Below, piece by piece: positions 1-5,821 of a DNA stretch of 5,829 bases. Under the pieces are notes generated by a model that did no database searches, was not told the DNA's origin, and saw nothing but the letters and a program-made list of their open reading frames with translations. Every line of letters begins with the position of its first letter. The first letter of the stretch is position 1. A program made the translations under genes and the position numbers. Origin of the DNA: an uncultured Neomegalonema sp. (GTDB lineage: Bacteria; Pseudomonadota; Alphaproteobacteria; Rhodobacterales; Rhodobacteraceae); assembly GCA_937958345.1 (NCBI GenBank), contig CALGNW010000079.1, forward strand, positions 1-5,829, read 5' to 3'.

Positions 1-1064
1 TTTGCCCATTTGATAAAATCGGCAACGATGAGAAAATAGCCCGGGAACCCCATCCCCTCGATCACGCCCAACTCAAAATCGAGCCGGTCGTCATACACTT
101 TACGCTCCGCCGCCATCGGTTGCACGGCCAGCCGCGCGTCCAAACCGTCCCGTGCCTGACGGCGTAATTCCTCGACCTCGTCATCCGCAAACTTGGGCAG
201 GATTTCCTTGCGTGTCAGGGGACGGTACGCACACCGCTGCGCAATCTCGACCGTCGCCTCAATCGCCTCGGGCAGGTCGTCAAACAGCGCCGCCATCTCG
301 TCGCCGCTCTTGAAATAATGCTCCGGTGTCAGCTTTCTGCGGTCATCTTCGGTGACATACCGGCCATCGGCAATGCACAGCATCGCATCATGGGCACGGT
401 ACATTGAGCGGTCGGGAAAATGAACATTGTTGGTCGCGACAATGGGCTTGTCATTGTCATAGGCCCAGTCAATCAGAACCGCCTCGGTTGCCTCCTGATC
501 CGGCGTCCGGCGCTGACCGTTCTGCGCATCACCATGCCGCTGGATTTCGACATAAAGGCTATTCGGAAATATCTCGGACAGTTCATTCAGATGCGCCCGC
601 GCATTGTCCGGCTTGCCCTGCAAAATCATCCGCCCTGCGGGGCCGCCCGTGCCGCCGGTCAGACAGATGATACCATCCGACGCACCGCGCAATCCGGCCA
701 TCGACACATGCACAACCTCGTTCGATCCCGTCTCCATATAGGCGGCAGAAACCAGCCGCATCAGATTCATATAACCGGCTTCGGATTGTGCCAGCAGCAC
801 GATCTCCGCGGGGTCGGGTGCGCGTTCCATAATCGTCGCCGCCTCGGCATAGCGCAGCGATAACTGACAGCCGATAATCGGTTGAATGCCCTCCTTTTTC
901 AGCGTCTCTGAAAACTCCAGCGCGCCGAACAGATTATTGGTGTCTGTAATTGCCAGCGCCGGAAAGCCGTTTTCCTCGCACATCCCGGGCAGCTTTTTGA
1001 CCGAGATTGCGCCTTCCAATACCGAATAAGCGGTATGCGTGCGAAGATGGACAAATTGCGTCAA
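1..1064 (-). CDS. dnaE: DNA polymerase III subunit alpha, N-terminal part (3' end outside window)
   Basis: This is the replicative polymerase catalytic subunit, cut by the left edge: 354 complete codons are visible and the catalytic PDFD-type aspartates lie outside. The N-terminal PHP domain opens with FVHLRTHTAYSVLEG (residues 4-18), followed by TDTNNLFGALEFSE (about 40-53), VATNNVHFPD mid-domain, and the palm-entry motif GFPGYFLIVADFIKWA at 339-354. These match DnaE1 rather than the error-prone DnaE2/ImuC. Arg8 stands where metal-binding PHP domains carry a histidine (HLRxH instead of HLHxH), as in E. coli, so the PHP is probably not an active nuclease and proofreading would need a separate epsilon subunit. 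I chose the TTG at 1064 because a CGGAGG Shine-Dalgarno sits 5 nt upstream and the protein then begins three residues before FVHLR, as is usual for the family. An in-frame TTG at 1091 is the alternative. The gene lies 29 nt downstream of the oxidoreductase gene and is probably co-transcribed with it. Confidence 0.95.
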   Translation of the reverse strand, partial: MTQFVHLRTHTAYSVLEGAISVKKLPGMCEENGFPALAITDTNNLFGALEFSETLKKEGIQPIIGCQLSLRYAEAATIMERAPDPAEIVLLAQSEAGYMNLMRLVSAAYMETGSNEVVHVSMAGLRGASDGIICLTGGTGGPAGRMILQGKPDNARAHLNELSEIFPNSLYVEIQRHGDAQNGQRRTPDQEATEAVLIDWAYDNDKPIVATNNVHFPDRSMYRAHDAMLCIADGRYVTEDDRRKLTPEHYFKSGDEMAALFDDLPEAIEATVEIAQRCAYRPLTRKEILPKFADDEVEELRRQARDGLDARLAVQPMAAERKVYDDRLDFELGVIEGMGFPGYFLIVADFIKWA

Positions 1065-1069
1065 GACTG

Positions 1070-1075
1070 CCTCCG
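1070..1075 (-). promoter_or_regulatory. Shine-Dalgarno of dnaE (CGGAGG)
   Basis: On the minus strand CGGAGG is followed by five bases (CAGTC) and then TTG. This near-perfect anti-SD match decides the TTG start at 1064. The upstream in-frame TTG at 1091 has only AGG two bases before it. Confidence 0.7.
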
Positions 1076-1093
1076 AGTCGGGTTGCGTCAAAC

Positions 1094-2215
1094 CTATCCG
1101 AACGGCACATCACCGCCAATGCCGGAACGACCGGGAGAGAGCGCCGCGATGATATTCCCGGCAATCGCCGGCTTGGTCCCGACGATCATATCTGCCGACA
1201 ATTGCGCGAGGGCGGGCGATGTCTGAATTCCGTATCCGCCTTGTCCGGCAAGCCAGAAAAAGCCCTGCGCATCGGGAGCGAACCCGACAACCGGTGTCCG
1301 ATCCGCGACAAAGCTCCGCAACCCCGCCCAGCTTCGCTCGACCCGTTTGACAGGATAAGTCGTTGCCCGCTCGAAACGGTCCAACCCCTCGGCCAGCACC
1401 ATATCATCGGGAAAGGCGTCATGCGGAACGACCGGTTCCTCGTCGGCAGGTGATACCAACAGCTTGCCGCTTTGCGGCTTGCAATACCATGTCTCGTGGA
1501 TTGATCCGACTACCGGCCAGTGTTCGAAACCCTCAACATCCGGTGCGGGCAGTATCGCTGCCGAACGCCGCATCGGAATCAGCCCGACCGTTCGGACCCC
1601 TGCCAAACCTGCCACTTCATCGGCCCAAGCACCGGCGGCGTTAACAATCACCGGCGCCTCATAGGCCGTGTCACCCGTTTCGACACGCCAAGCCTTGCCG
1701 CGCGTGATTGCCGTAATCTTTGCGCCTGTCACGACGCGCCCGTCGCCGCCGCGCATCAAACGCAGATACCCCTGCAGCAGCGCATCAACATCAATATCCC
1801 GAGCACCAGCCTCGTATAACGCGCCCGCAATCTGATCTTCGCGCAGGATCGGAACCAGCGCCCTTGCCTGCGCCGCGTTCAATCGCTCCAGACCCTTGCC
1901 CTCTGCCTGTGCGCTTTCGAGCAGGCCAAGCTCCGCCTCGGCCGCGATGCTCAGTTCGCCGCGCGGCGTCAACAAAGGTGCATCCGACAACTCGTGACTT
2001 TCGTACACACCTGCACTGGCGGCGGTTAAAGCCTTCAGCGTCGCATTCCCGTAATTCTCGATATAGACGGCAGCGGAACGGCCCGTCGAATGCGTGCCCG
2101 TCGCCGCCTCGCGCTCCAGCACAATGACTTTGCCATGCGAGGCAAGCCGCGCCGCCGCGCCGATCCCCGCGATCCCGCCACCGATTACGATTACGTCTGC
2201 TGTCGTCACGGTCAT
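1094..2215 (-). CDS. FAD-dependent amino-acid dehydrogenase/oxidase, DauA-like (DAO family)
   Basis: This 373-residue flavoprotein of the DAO fold resembles the D-arginine dehydrogenase DauA of Pseudomonas over its full length. Such enzymes oxidise D-amino acids to imino acids. Visible are the N-terminal dinucleotide motif GGGIAG (12-17), the ribose-binding Glu of VLERE (about 34), the flavin loop HSTGRSA (42-48), VNAAGAW (191-197), and the C-terminal AGLRSFVAD (297-305) and GQGGYGIQTS (324-333). Recalled DauA active-site residues map to Tyr55, Glu87 (the side-chain contact for arginine in DauA), Arg217, Tyr244 and Arg300. The DauA His48 position is Val50 here, so substrate range may differ. 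No signal peptide is seen, so it is cytosolic or membrane-peripheral. The ATG at 2215 is preceded by a purine-rich GAGAGTAGAG. The gene is divergent from the thioesterase and ends 29 nt before dnaE. Family is secure; D-arginine as substrate is inference, and D-amino-acid, sarcosine or opine substrates are alternatives. Confidence 0.85.
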   Translation of the reverse strand: MTVTTADVIVIGGGIAGIGAAARLASHGKVIVLEREAATGTHSTGRSAAVYIENYGNATLKALTAASAGVYESHELSDAPLLTPRGELSIAAEAELGLLESAQAEGKGLERLNAAQARALVPILREDQIAGALYEAGARDIDVDALLQGYLRLMRGGDGRVVTGAKITAITRGKAWRVETGDTAYEAPVIVNAAGAWADEVAGLAGVRTVGLIPMRRSAAILPAPDVEGFEHWPVVGSIHETWYCKPQSGKLLVSPADEEPVVPHDAFPDDMVLAEGLDRFERATTYPVKRVERSWAGLRSFVADRTPVVGFAPDAQGFFWLAGQGGYGIQTSPALAQLSADMIVGTKPAIAGNIIAALSPGRSGIGGDVPFG

Positions 2216-2300
2216 GCTCTACTCTCACGCAGGGTCAGGATTGACTTTCACCTGTATAATGCAAACTGAGGGGCCTGCGCAGACAGAATGGTGACTTTCA
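2216..2300. promoter_or_regulatory. Divergent promoter region between oxidoreductase and thioesterase genes
   Basis: These 85 nt must hold the start signals for both divergent genes. On the plus strand a perfect TATAAT (2255-2260) preceded directly by TG is the best -10 candidate for the thioesterase, giving a short leader of about 35 nt, but there is no good -35 at 16-18 nt. On the minus strand the overlapping TATACA (2259-2254) could serve the oxidoreductase. A 9-base direct repeat TGACTTTCA occurs at 2242-2250 and again at 2292-2300, just before the thioesterase ATG. GGTGA (2290-2294) is a plausible ribosome binding site, six bases before that ATG. The region is certain to be the divergent spacer; the exact promoter elements are inferred. 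Confidence 0.4.
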
Positions 2301-2840
2301 ATGTATCCGCTTATCCGACTGATCGACGTCATGGTGCGGGCCCGCCGGCGCCCGCCGCTGACCCCGAGCGAATCCAGCGTCCTGCGCATGACCGTCTGGC
2401 CGTGGGATTGCGACACGTTTGGCGAAGTAAACAATGGCCGCCATCTGACCTTATTTGACTTGGGTCGGTTTGATTATGGCGCGCGCACCGGCCTGATGAA
2501 GGTGCTAAAGAAAAAGAAATGGGGGCTTGTCGTCGCCGGGTCGACAATCCGCTATCGCCGTCGCCTGACGCCGTTTCAGCGATACACGATGCACACGCAT
2601 CTCGTCGCCCGCGATGATAAATGGTTCTACTTCGTCCAAAGCACAGAACATAAGGGTGTGATCTGTTCCTCGGCCCTTCTCAGAACGGGCGTCACCTCGA
2701 AAGGACGCGTTGTTCAGACTCAGGATGTTGCCGTCGAGTTGGGCTATACTGATTGGAAACCAACGATACCTGCTTGGGTACAAGGCTGGATCGACAGCGA
2801 CGCACAGCGGCCATGGCCACCAGAAGAGGTCGAGCTTTAG
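2301..2840 (+). CDS. Hotdog-fold acyl-CoA thioesterase family protein (4HBT_2-like)
   Basis: This 179-residue protein resembles thioesterase-superfamily proteins found in Rhodobacteraceae. The hotdog signature is seen in WPWDCDTFGEVNNGRHLTLF (about 33-52), where an acidic/Asn-rich turn leads into the long central helix. It is followed by the strands WGLVVAGSTIRYRRRL (73-88) and the conserved C-terminal segment IPAWVQGWIDSD...RPWPPEE. Members hydrolyse acyl-CoA thioesters, but the substrate cannot be read from sequence. No export signal is present, although the basic N-terminus (RARRRPP) is notable. It is the only plus-strand gene in the window, divergent from the oxidoreductase. Its TAG stop overlaps the TAA stop of the convergent DUF4169 gene. 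The start at 2301 is supported by GGTGA six bases upstream. Confidence in the superfamily is good; a specific role is not assignable. Confidence 0.8.
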   Translation: MYPLIRLIDVMVRARRRPPLTPSESSVLRMTVWPWDCDTFGEVNNGRHLTLFDLGRFDYGARTGLMKVLKKKKWGLVVAGSTIRYRRRLTPFQRYTMHTHLVARDDKWFYFVQSTEHKGVICSSALLRTGVTSKGRVVQTQDVAVELGYTDWKPTIPAWVQGWIDSDAQRPWPPEEVEL

Positions 2841-2848
2841 CTCTCCTC
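2826..2848. terminator. Hairpin spanning the two overlapping convergent stop codons
   Basis: The sequence can fold as GAGG (2826-2829) with CCTC (2845-2848) enclosing GAGCT (2832-2836) with AGCTC (2839-2843), separated by a small 2/1 internal loop. The plus-strand TAG and minus-strand TAA lie at the apex. There is no T-run on either strand, so this is at best a weak bidirectional terminator or an mRNA 3'-end stabiliser. It is the only such candidate at this gene-dense convergent junction. Confidence 0.35.
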
Positions 2849-3019
2849 GCGCTCGTGCCCGTCCAGATCGCGCGCCGCCTTGCCCCGCCGCGCATCCGCC
2901 AACGTGCGGTCACCGCCGCTAATCCCGTGCAGCGCGGCGTTCGCGTCACCGGCATCGGCCTTGTCCTCGCGGGCCTTACGCTTGCGCGCCTGACGCAGGT
3001 TGATGACCTTACCCGTCAA
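2837..3019 (-). CDS. DUF4169 family small protein
   Basis: This 60-residue, highly charged protein has the DUF4169 pattern: an N-terminal GKVINLRQARKRKARE (3-18), an alanine-rich middle, and a C-terminal AARDLDGHE (48-56). The family is short, mostly helical and without known function, and occurs in Alphaproteobacteria near fumC. The start is TTG (3019-3017), embedded in the four-base TTGA overlap with the GNAT stop, so translation is probably coupled to the upstream gene. No independent strong ribosome binding site is obvious. The stop overlaps the convergent thioesterase stop by four bases. Composition suggests a nucleic-acid- or ribosome-associated basic protein, but that is speculation. 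Confidence 0.8.
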   Translation of the reverse strand: MTGKVINLRQARKRKAREDKADAGDANAALHGISGGDRTLADARRGKAARDLDGHEREES

Positions 3020-3459
3020 CTCAAATTCTTCTTGAAATAGGCGCGTTCAAACCCGTCTTCCTCGGCGCGGAATAATTCGATGTATCCCAAGCGTTGATAG
3101 AACGCGATTGCGCCGGTCATGGCGACATTCGTGTATAGATCGATCGTCTCAAAACCCTGCGCCGTCGCGCGCTTTTCGGCATCTTCAATCAACTTCCTGC
3201 CTTCGCCGCGGCCTTGCAACGCAGGCGAGACAGCAAGGTTTTCGACGTGCCACCCGGTTCCCTTGGGATAGGACACGCAATAGCCCTTCACGCCGTCTGA
3301 CGAGATTGAAACCTCGACCAGTCCCTTGTCGATCAGGGCCGCAAAGTCGGCGACCATCGGCGCGGGCCGTTTGCCGATTTCATCGACAAACGGCCTGAAT
3401 GCCTGTTCGGCAATCCGTTGAACGGATTTCAGGTCTCCGACAACGGCTTCGCGGATCAT
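3016..3459 (-). CDS. GNAT family N-acetyltransferase
   Basis: This 147-residue protein is of single GNAT-domain size. The N-terminal strand-helix is IREAVVGDLKSVQRIAEQAF (2-21). The acetyl-CoA pyrophosphate loop is LAVSPALQGRGEGRKLIEDA (75-94), with Gln82-Gly-Arg-Gly-Glu-Gly87 matching Q/RxxGxG/A. Motif B is seen in LYTNVAMTGAIAFYQRLGY (108-126), where Tyr121 is in the usual position of the general acid. The acceptor substrate is unknown: small molecules, peptides or protein N-termini are all possible. The ATG at 3459 overlaps the fumC TGA as ATGA, and its own stop overlaps the next start as TTGA, so it is the middle gene of a tightly coupled three-gene unit. That arrangement suggests stoichiometric expression with fumarase but does not prove a shared pathway. 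Confidence 0.88.
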   Translation of the reverse strand: MIREAVVGDLKSVQRIAEQAFRPFVDEIGKRPAPMVADFAALIDKGLVEVSISSDGVKGYCVSYPKGTGWHVENLAVSPALQGRGEGRKLIEDAEKRATAQGFETIDLYTNVAMTGAIAFYQRLGYIELFRAEEDGFERAYFKKNLS

Positions 3460-4847
3460 TTCGGGCCCAGCATATCTTTGGGTTGGACGACCCGATCAAA
3501 CGTCGCCTCGTCGACAAACCCCAGCCGCACGGCCTCTTCTTTCAGCGTCGTCTTATTTTTATGCGCTGTCTTCGCGACCTTGGTGGCGTTGTCATACCCG
3601 ATTTCGGGCGCAAGAGCCGTAACCAGCATCAGGCTTTCCCACATTAGTTTCGAGATCCGCTCTTCGTCGGCCTGCAAATCAGTGATGCAATTATCAGTGA
3701 ATGCCTGCGCGGCATCGCCAAGCAACTGCATGGATTGCAACAGATTGTAGACCATCATCGGCTTATAGACATTCAGCTCGAAATGCCCCTGCGAGCCTGC
3801 AAAACCAATCGCCGCGTCATTGCCCATCACCTGCGCACAAACCTGAGTCAGCGCCTCGCATTGGGTGGGGTTTACCTTGCCGGGCATGATCGAGCTGCCG
3901 GGTTCGTTCTCGGGCAAAATCAACTCACCCAAACCGCATCGCGGACCGGACCCGAGCAACCGGACGTCATTGGCAATTTTGAACAAACCCGCCGCAACGG
4001 TCTTCAGCGCGCCTGACATTTCAACAATCGCGTCATGCGCTGCCAAAGCTTCGAACTTGTTGGGTGCGGTCTTGAAAGGCAGGCCCGTGATCTTTGCGGC
4101 ATGGGCGGCAAACGCTTTGTCAAAGCCCTTTTTGGTGTTCAGTCCCGTGCCGACGGCTGTTCCACCCTGAGCCAGCGGATAGATGTTCTTCAGTGCCGTA
4201 TTTATCCTCGCAATCCCCTGCTTGACCTGAAAGTCATATCCGCCGAACTCCTGTCCCAAGGTCATCGGCGTCGCATCCTGAGTGTGCGTTCTGCCGATTT
4301 TGATAATCTTGGCGAAGGCTTTTTCTTTTGCCGCCAACGCCTTGTGCAACGCCTCCAGCCCCGGCAAAGTCACATCACGCGCCATCATAGCCGTTCCGAT
4401 ATGCATGGCCGTCGGAAACGTATCATTGGACGATTGCGACATATTCACATGGTCGTTGGGATGAACAGGATCTTTCGATCCGATGACACCGCCCAGAATC
4501 TCGATGGCACGGTTCGCGATGACCTCGTTCGCGTTCATATTAGACTGCGTGCCCGACCCTGTTTGCCAGACGACCAGCGGAAAGTTATCGTCCAGCTTGC
4601 CCTTGATAACCTCGTCCGCCGCCTTGACGATGGCTTTGCCCAGCTTTTTGTTCAGCTTGCCCTGATCCATGTTCGTCTCGGCAGCAGCGCGTTTAATCAC
4701 ACCCAGCGCACGCACAATCGCAACGGGCTGTTTTTCCCAACCAATGGGAAAGTTAATTATCGAACGCTGGGTCTGCGCACCCCAATACTTGTCGGATGGC
4801 ACTTTGAGGGGGCCGAAGGAATCGGATTCTGTGCGCGTATCGGTCAT
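3456..4847 (-). CDS. fumC: Class II fumarate hydratase (fumarase C)
   Basis: This 463-residue homotetrameric, iron-independent fumarase interconverts fumarate and L-malate in the cytosolic TCA cycle. Residue numbering coincides with the E. coli enzyme. GSGTQSNMN (97-105) holds Ser98 and Thr100. VHPNDHVN begins with the second-site region around His129. SQSSNDTFPT is at 137-146, and catalytic His188 lies in GRTHTQDATP. The family signature GSSIMPGKVN (317-326) contains catalytic Ser318, Lys324 and Asn326, followed by Glu331. All key residues are present and the length is normal. The absence of aspartase- or argininosuccinate-lyase-specific features supports fumarase. The ATG at 4847 is preceded by a modest GAAAGA six bases upstream. 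It heads a coupled unit with the GNAT and DUF4169 genes and follows sspB after 132 nt on the same strand. Confidence 0.97.
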   Translation of the reverse strand: MTDTRTESDSFGPLKVPSDKYWGAQTQRSIINFPIGWEKQPVAIVRALGVIKRAAAETNMDQGKLNKKLGKAIVKAADEVIKGKLDDNFPLVVWQTGSGTQSNMNANEVIANRAIEILGGVIGSKDPVHPNDHVNMSQSSNDTFPTAMHIGTAMMARDVTLPGLEALHKALAAKEKAFAKIIKIGRTHTQDATPMTLGQEFGGYDFQVKQGIARINTALKNIYPLAQGGTAVGTGLNTKKGFDKAFAAHAAKITGLPFKTAPNKFEALAAHDAIVEMSGALKTVAAGLFKIANDVRLLGSGPRCGLGELILPENEPGSSIMPGKVNPTQCEALTQVCAQVMGNDAAIGFAGSQGHFELNVYKPMMVYNLLQSMQLLGDAAQAFTDNCITDLQADEERISKLMWESLMLVTALAPEIGYDNATKVAKTAHKNKTTLKEEAVRLGFVDEATFDRVVQPKDMLGPK

Positions 4848-4979
4848 GGGGTGTCTTTCATCTAGCCAGAGTTTGACGGCTTATACGACGTGATGGTTAA
4901 CGGCTGCTAGCTGAAATACATCGCACTCGGCCAATCGCTGAAATTACGCGACAAGTCTCAATGGCCGCATCCGCCGTAG
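4848..4979 (-). promoter_or_regulatory. sspB-fumC intergenic spacer with candidate fumC control sites
   Basis: This 132-nt spacer follows the sspB stop and precedes fumC. Read on the minus strand it contains TATAAG (4885-4880), a possible -10 with no clear -35. Just upstream is TTAACCAT (4900-4893), identical to the CtrA half-site consensus known from Alphaproteobacteria. An 8-base direct repeat, GCTGAAAT on the plus strand, occurs at 4910-4917 and 4937-4944. No T-tailed hairpin follows sspB, so read-through from sspB into fumC is possible. The spacer assignment is firm; the individual sites are weak. Confidence 0.3.
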
Positions 4980-5480
4980 CTATTTTTTGCGGAACGCATC
5001 CAGACTAACGACCGTCGCCTCTCCCGAGGGTGGTTTCTCTGCAGTTTTTGCATCGGTTTTTTCAACAGGCGCATCGCTCATTTCGGAAACAACACCGCCG
5101 GCAACCTCAATCTCCTGATCCAAACCGCCGGGAGGGATGTCGAGTTGGAAGTTAACACTCGGGTCGGCAAAGGTTTTTACCGACGCAAAAGGCACAACCA
5201 GTATCACCGAGCGGTTACTGAAACTCAGCCCGATTGAAAATCGGTCGGGCATGACCGCCAAATCCCAGAACTCGTGCTGAACCACGATTGTCATTTCATC
5301 GGGGTACTGCTCTTGCAGCCAGTCGGGAATGACAACGCCGCGCACATTTGTGCGGAACGTGATGTAAAAATGCTGATCCTGAACAAGGCCATGCTCGGCG
5401 GCGTGAGACAACGAGTCCGCCATCACCCCTCGGAGGGCCTTACGGGTCAGATCCAGATAATCAATGGGCTCAATCGACAT
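4980..5480 (-). CDS. sspB: SspB, ClpXP adaptor for ssrA-tagged proteins (alpha type)
   Basis: This 166-residue adaptor tethers ssrA-tagged polypeptides to the ClpXP protease. The substrate-binding domain covers about residues 5-115, with conserved HFYITF (37-42), YPDEMTIVVQHEFWDL (59-74) and VVPFASVKTFADPSVNFQL (95-113), typical of SspB-alpha. An acidic, Pro/Ala-rich linker (116-155) leads to the C-terminal tail VVSLDAFRKK (157-166), the expected ClpX-docking (XB) module. I prefer the ATG at 5480: it has GAGAG about seven bases upstream and gives the usual family N-terminus MSIEPIDYLDL. A TTG at 5510 would add ten atypical residues. The gene lies directly downstream of ssrA on the same strand, so tag and adaptor are genomic neighbours. 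The family assignment is strong. Confidence 0.93.
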   Translation of the reverse strand: MSIEPIDYLDLTRKALRGVMADSLSHAAEHGLVQDQHFYITFRTNVRGVVIPDWLQEQYPDEMTIVVQHEFWDLAVMPDRFSIGLSFSNRSVILVVPFASVKTFADPSVNFQLDIPPGGLDQEIEVAGGVVSEMSDAPVEKTDAKTAEKPPSGEATVVSLDAFRKK

Positions 5481-5583
5481 CACGCACTCTCTACCATCCG
5501 ACACCGACAATAGCGGAAAATCGCTGATAAAAAAGTGATTTATGCACGATGCACAACTCTCAGTCCGATAAGTGCAGAGAGAA
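5481..5583 (-). promoter_or_regulatory. ssrA-sspB intergenic spacer, probable sspB promoter region
   Basis: About 100 nt separate the ssrA hairpin from the sspB start. It contains an AT-rich stretch with a six-base T-run on the minus strand (around 5531-5536), a TTGTGC-like -35 candidate upstream of it, and a small inverted repeat TGCA-CGA-TGCA at 5543-5553. The repeat overlaps a tandem ATGCAC at 5542-5547 and 5549-5554. A purine-rich GAGAG precedes the ATG. A separate sspB promoter after the ssrA terminator is plausible, but no element is convincing by itself. Confidence 0.3.
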
Positions 5584-5617
5584 GGAAAAGTGGAGGCTTC
5601 TGTTGCCAGGTGCCTCC
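5584..5617 (-). terminator. Hairpin plus TTTT at the end of the ssrA coding piece
   Basis: On the minus strand GGAGGC (5617-5612) pairs with GCCTCC (5597-5592). Inside, CTG and CAG close a GCAA tetraloop, separated from the outer stem by a small symmetric AC/AA internal loop. The stem is followed by ACTTTTCC. The hairpin is likely both part of the mature coding-piece 3' end and the transcription terminator. The T-run is short, so termination strength is uncertain. Confidence 0.6.
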
Positions 5618-5672
5618 GGACCCCGCTCTAACCGGCTAGGGCTAGAGACTAAGTTCCAGTATTAGGCACTGC

Positions 5673-5711
5673 TTACGCAGCGACTGCTACCGGAGCACTA
5701 TTGTCATTTGC
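5673..5711 (-). other. tmRNA tag reading frame, ANDNSAPVAVAA-stop
   Basis: From the GCA resume codon at 5711 the frame reads Ala-Asn-Asp-Asn-Ser-Ala-Pro-Val-Ala-Val-Ala-Ala followed by TAA. Including the alanine carried by tmRNA, stalled proteins gain AANDNSAPVAVAA (13 residues). The AANDN start and AVAA end match the alphaproteobacterial tag pattern. The C-terminal Ala-Ala is what ClpX recognises, and the N-terminal part is where SspB is expected to bind. Confidence 0.92.
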
Positions 5712-5796
5712 AATTGTGCGAACGGCCCGATAACGGCGGAACCATGCCGAGTAAAAGCTAACGCCTTTCAACGTCCGTCGATCCTATTTCGACCCC

Positions 5797-5821
5797 ATCC
5801 GCCCTCAAATGAAGGGAGTGT
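5797..5821 (-). other. Excised intervening segment of the permuted tmRNA precursor
   Basis: Twenty-five nucleotides lie between the acceptor CCA (ending at 5822) and the first G of the coding piece (5796). A CCCT/AGGG pairing with a 7-nt loop lets it form a small hairpin capping the acceptor stem in the precursor. By analogy with other permuted tmRNAs it is removed during maturation. The exact cleavage ends are inferred from the CCA and GGGG positions. Confidence 0.75.

Noticed and set aside
404..2127. Several plus-strand reading frames of 60-148 codons across dnaE and the oxidoreductase
   Set aside because: They are antisense to well-supported genes and their Arg/Pro-rich translations match no family.
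2241..2260. TTGACT and TATAAT as a paired -35/-10
   Set aside because: They are only 8 nt apart, far from the 16-18 nt needed, so they cannot be one sigma-70 promoter.
4845..4862. Five-codon upstream frame MKDTP whose TGA overlaps the fumC ATG
   Set aside because: No ribosome binding site precedes its ATG, and such a short frame is expected by chance. I would only revisit it if it is conserved.
4035..4865. A 276-codon plus-strand reading frame opposite fumC
   Set aside because: It is entirely antisense to a fumarase with all catalytic residues. Its translation is low-complexity and Arg/His-rich with no recognisable domain, so it is a shadow frame.
5481..5510. TTG at 5510 as the start of sspB
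   Set aside because: It would add ten residues unlike family N-termini. The internal ATG at 5480 has a suitable ribosome binding site and the expected N-terminus.
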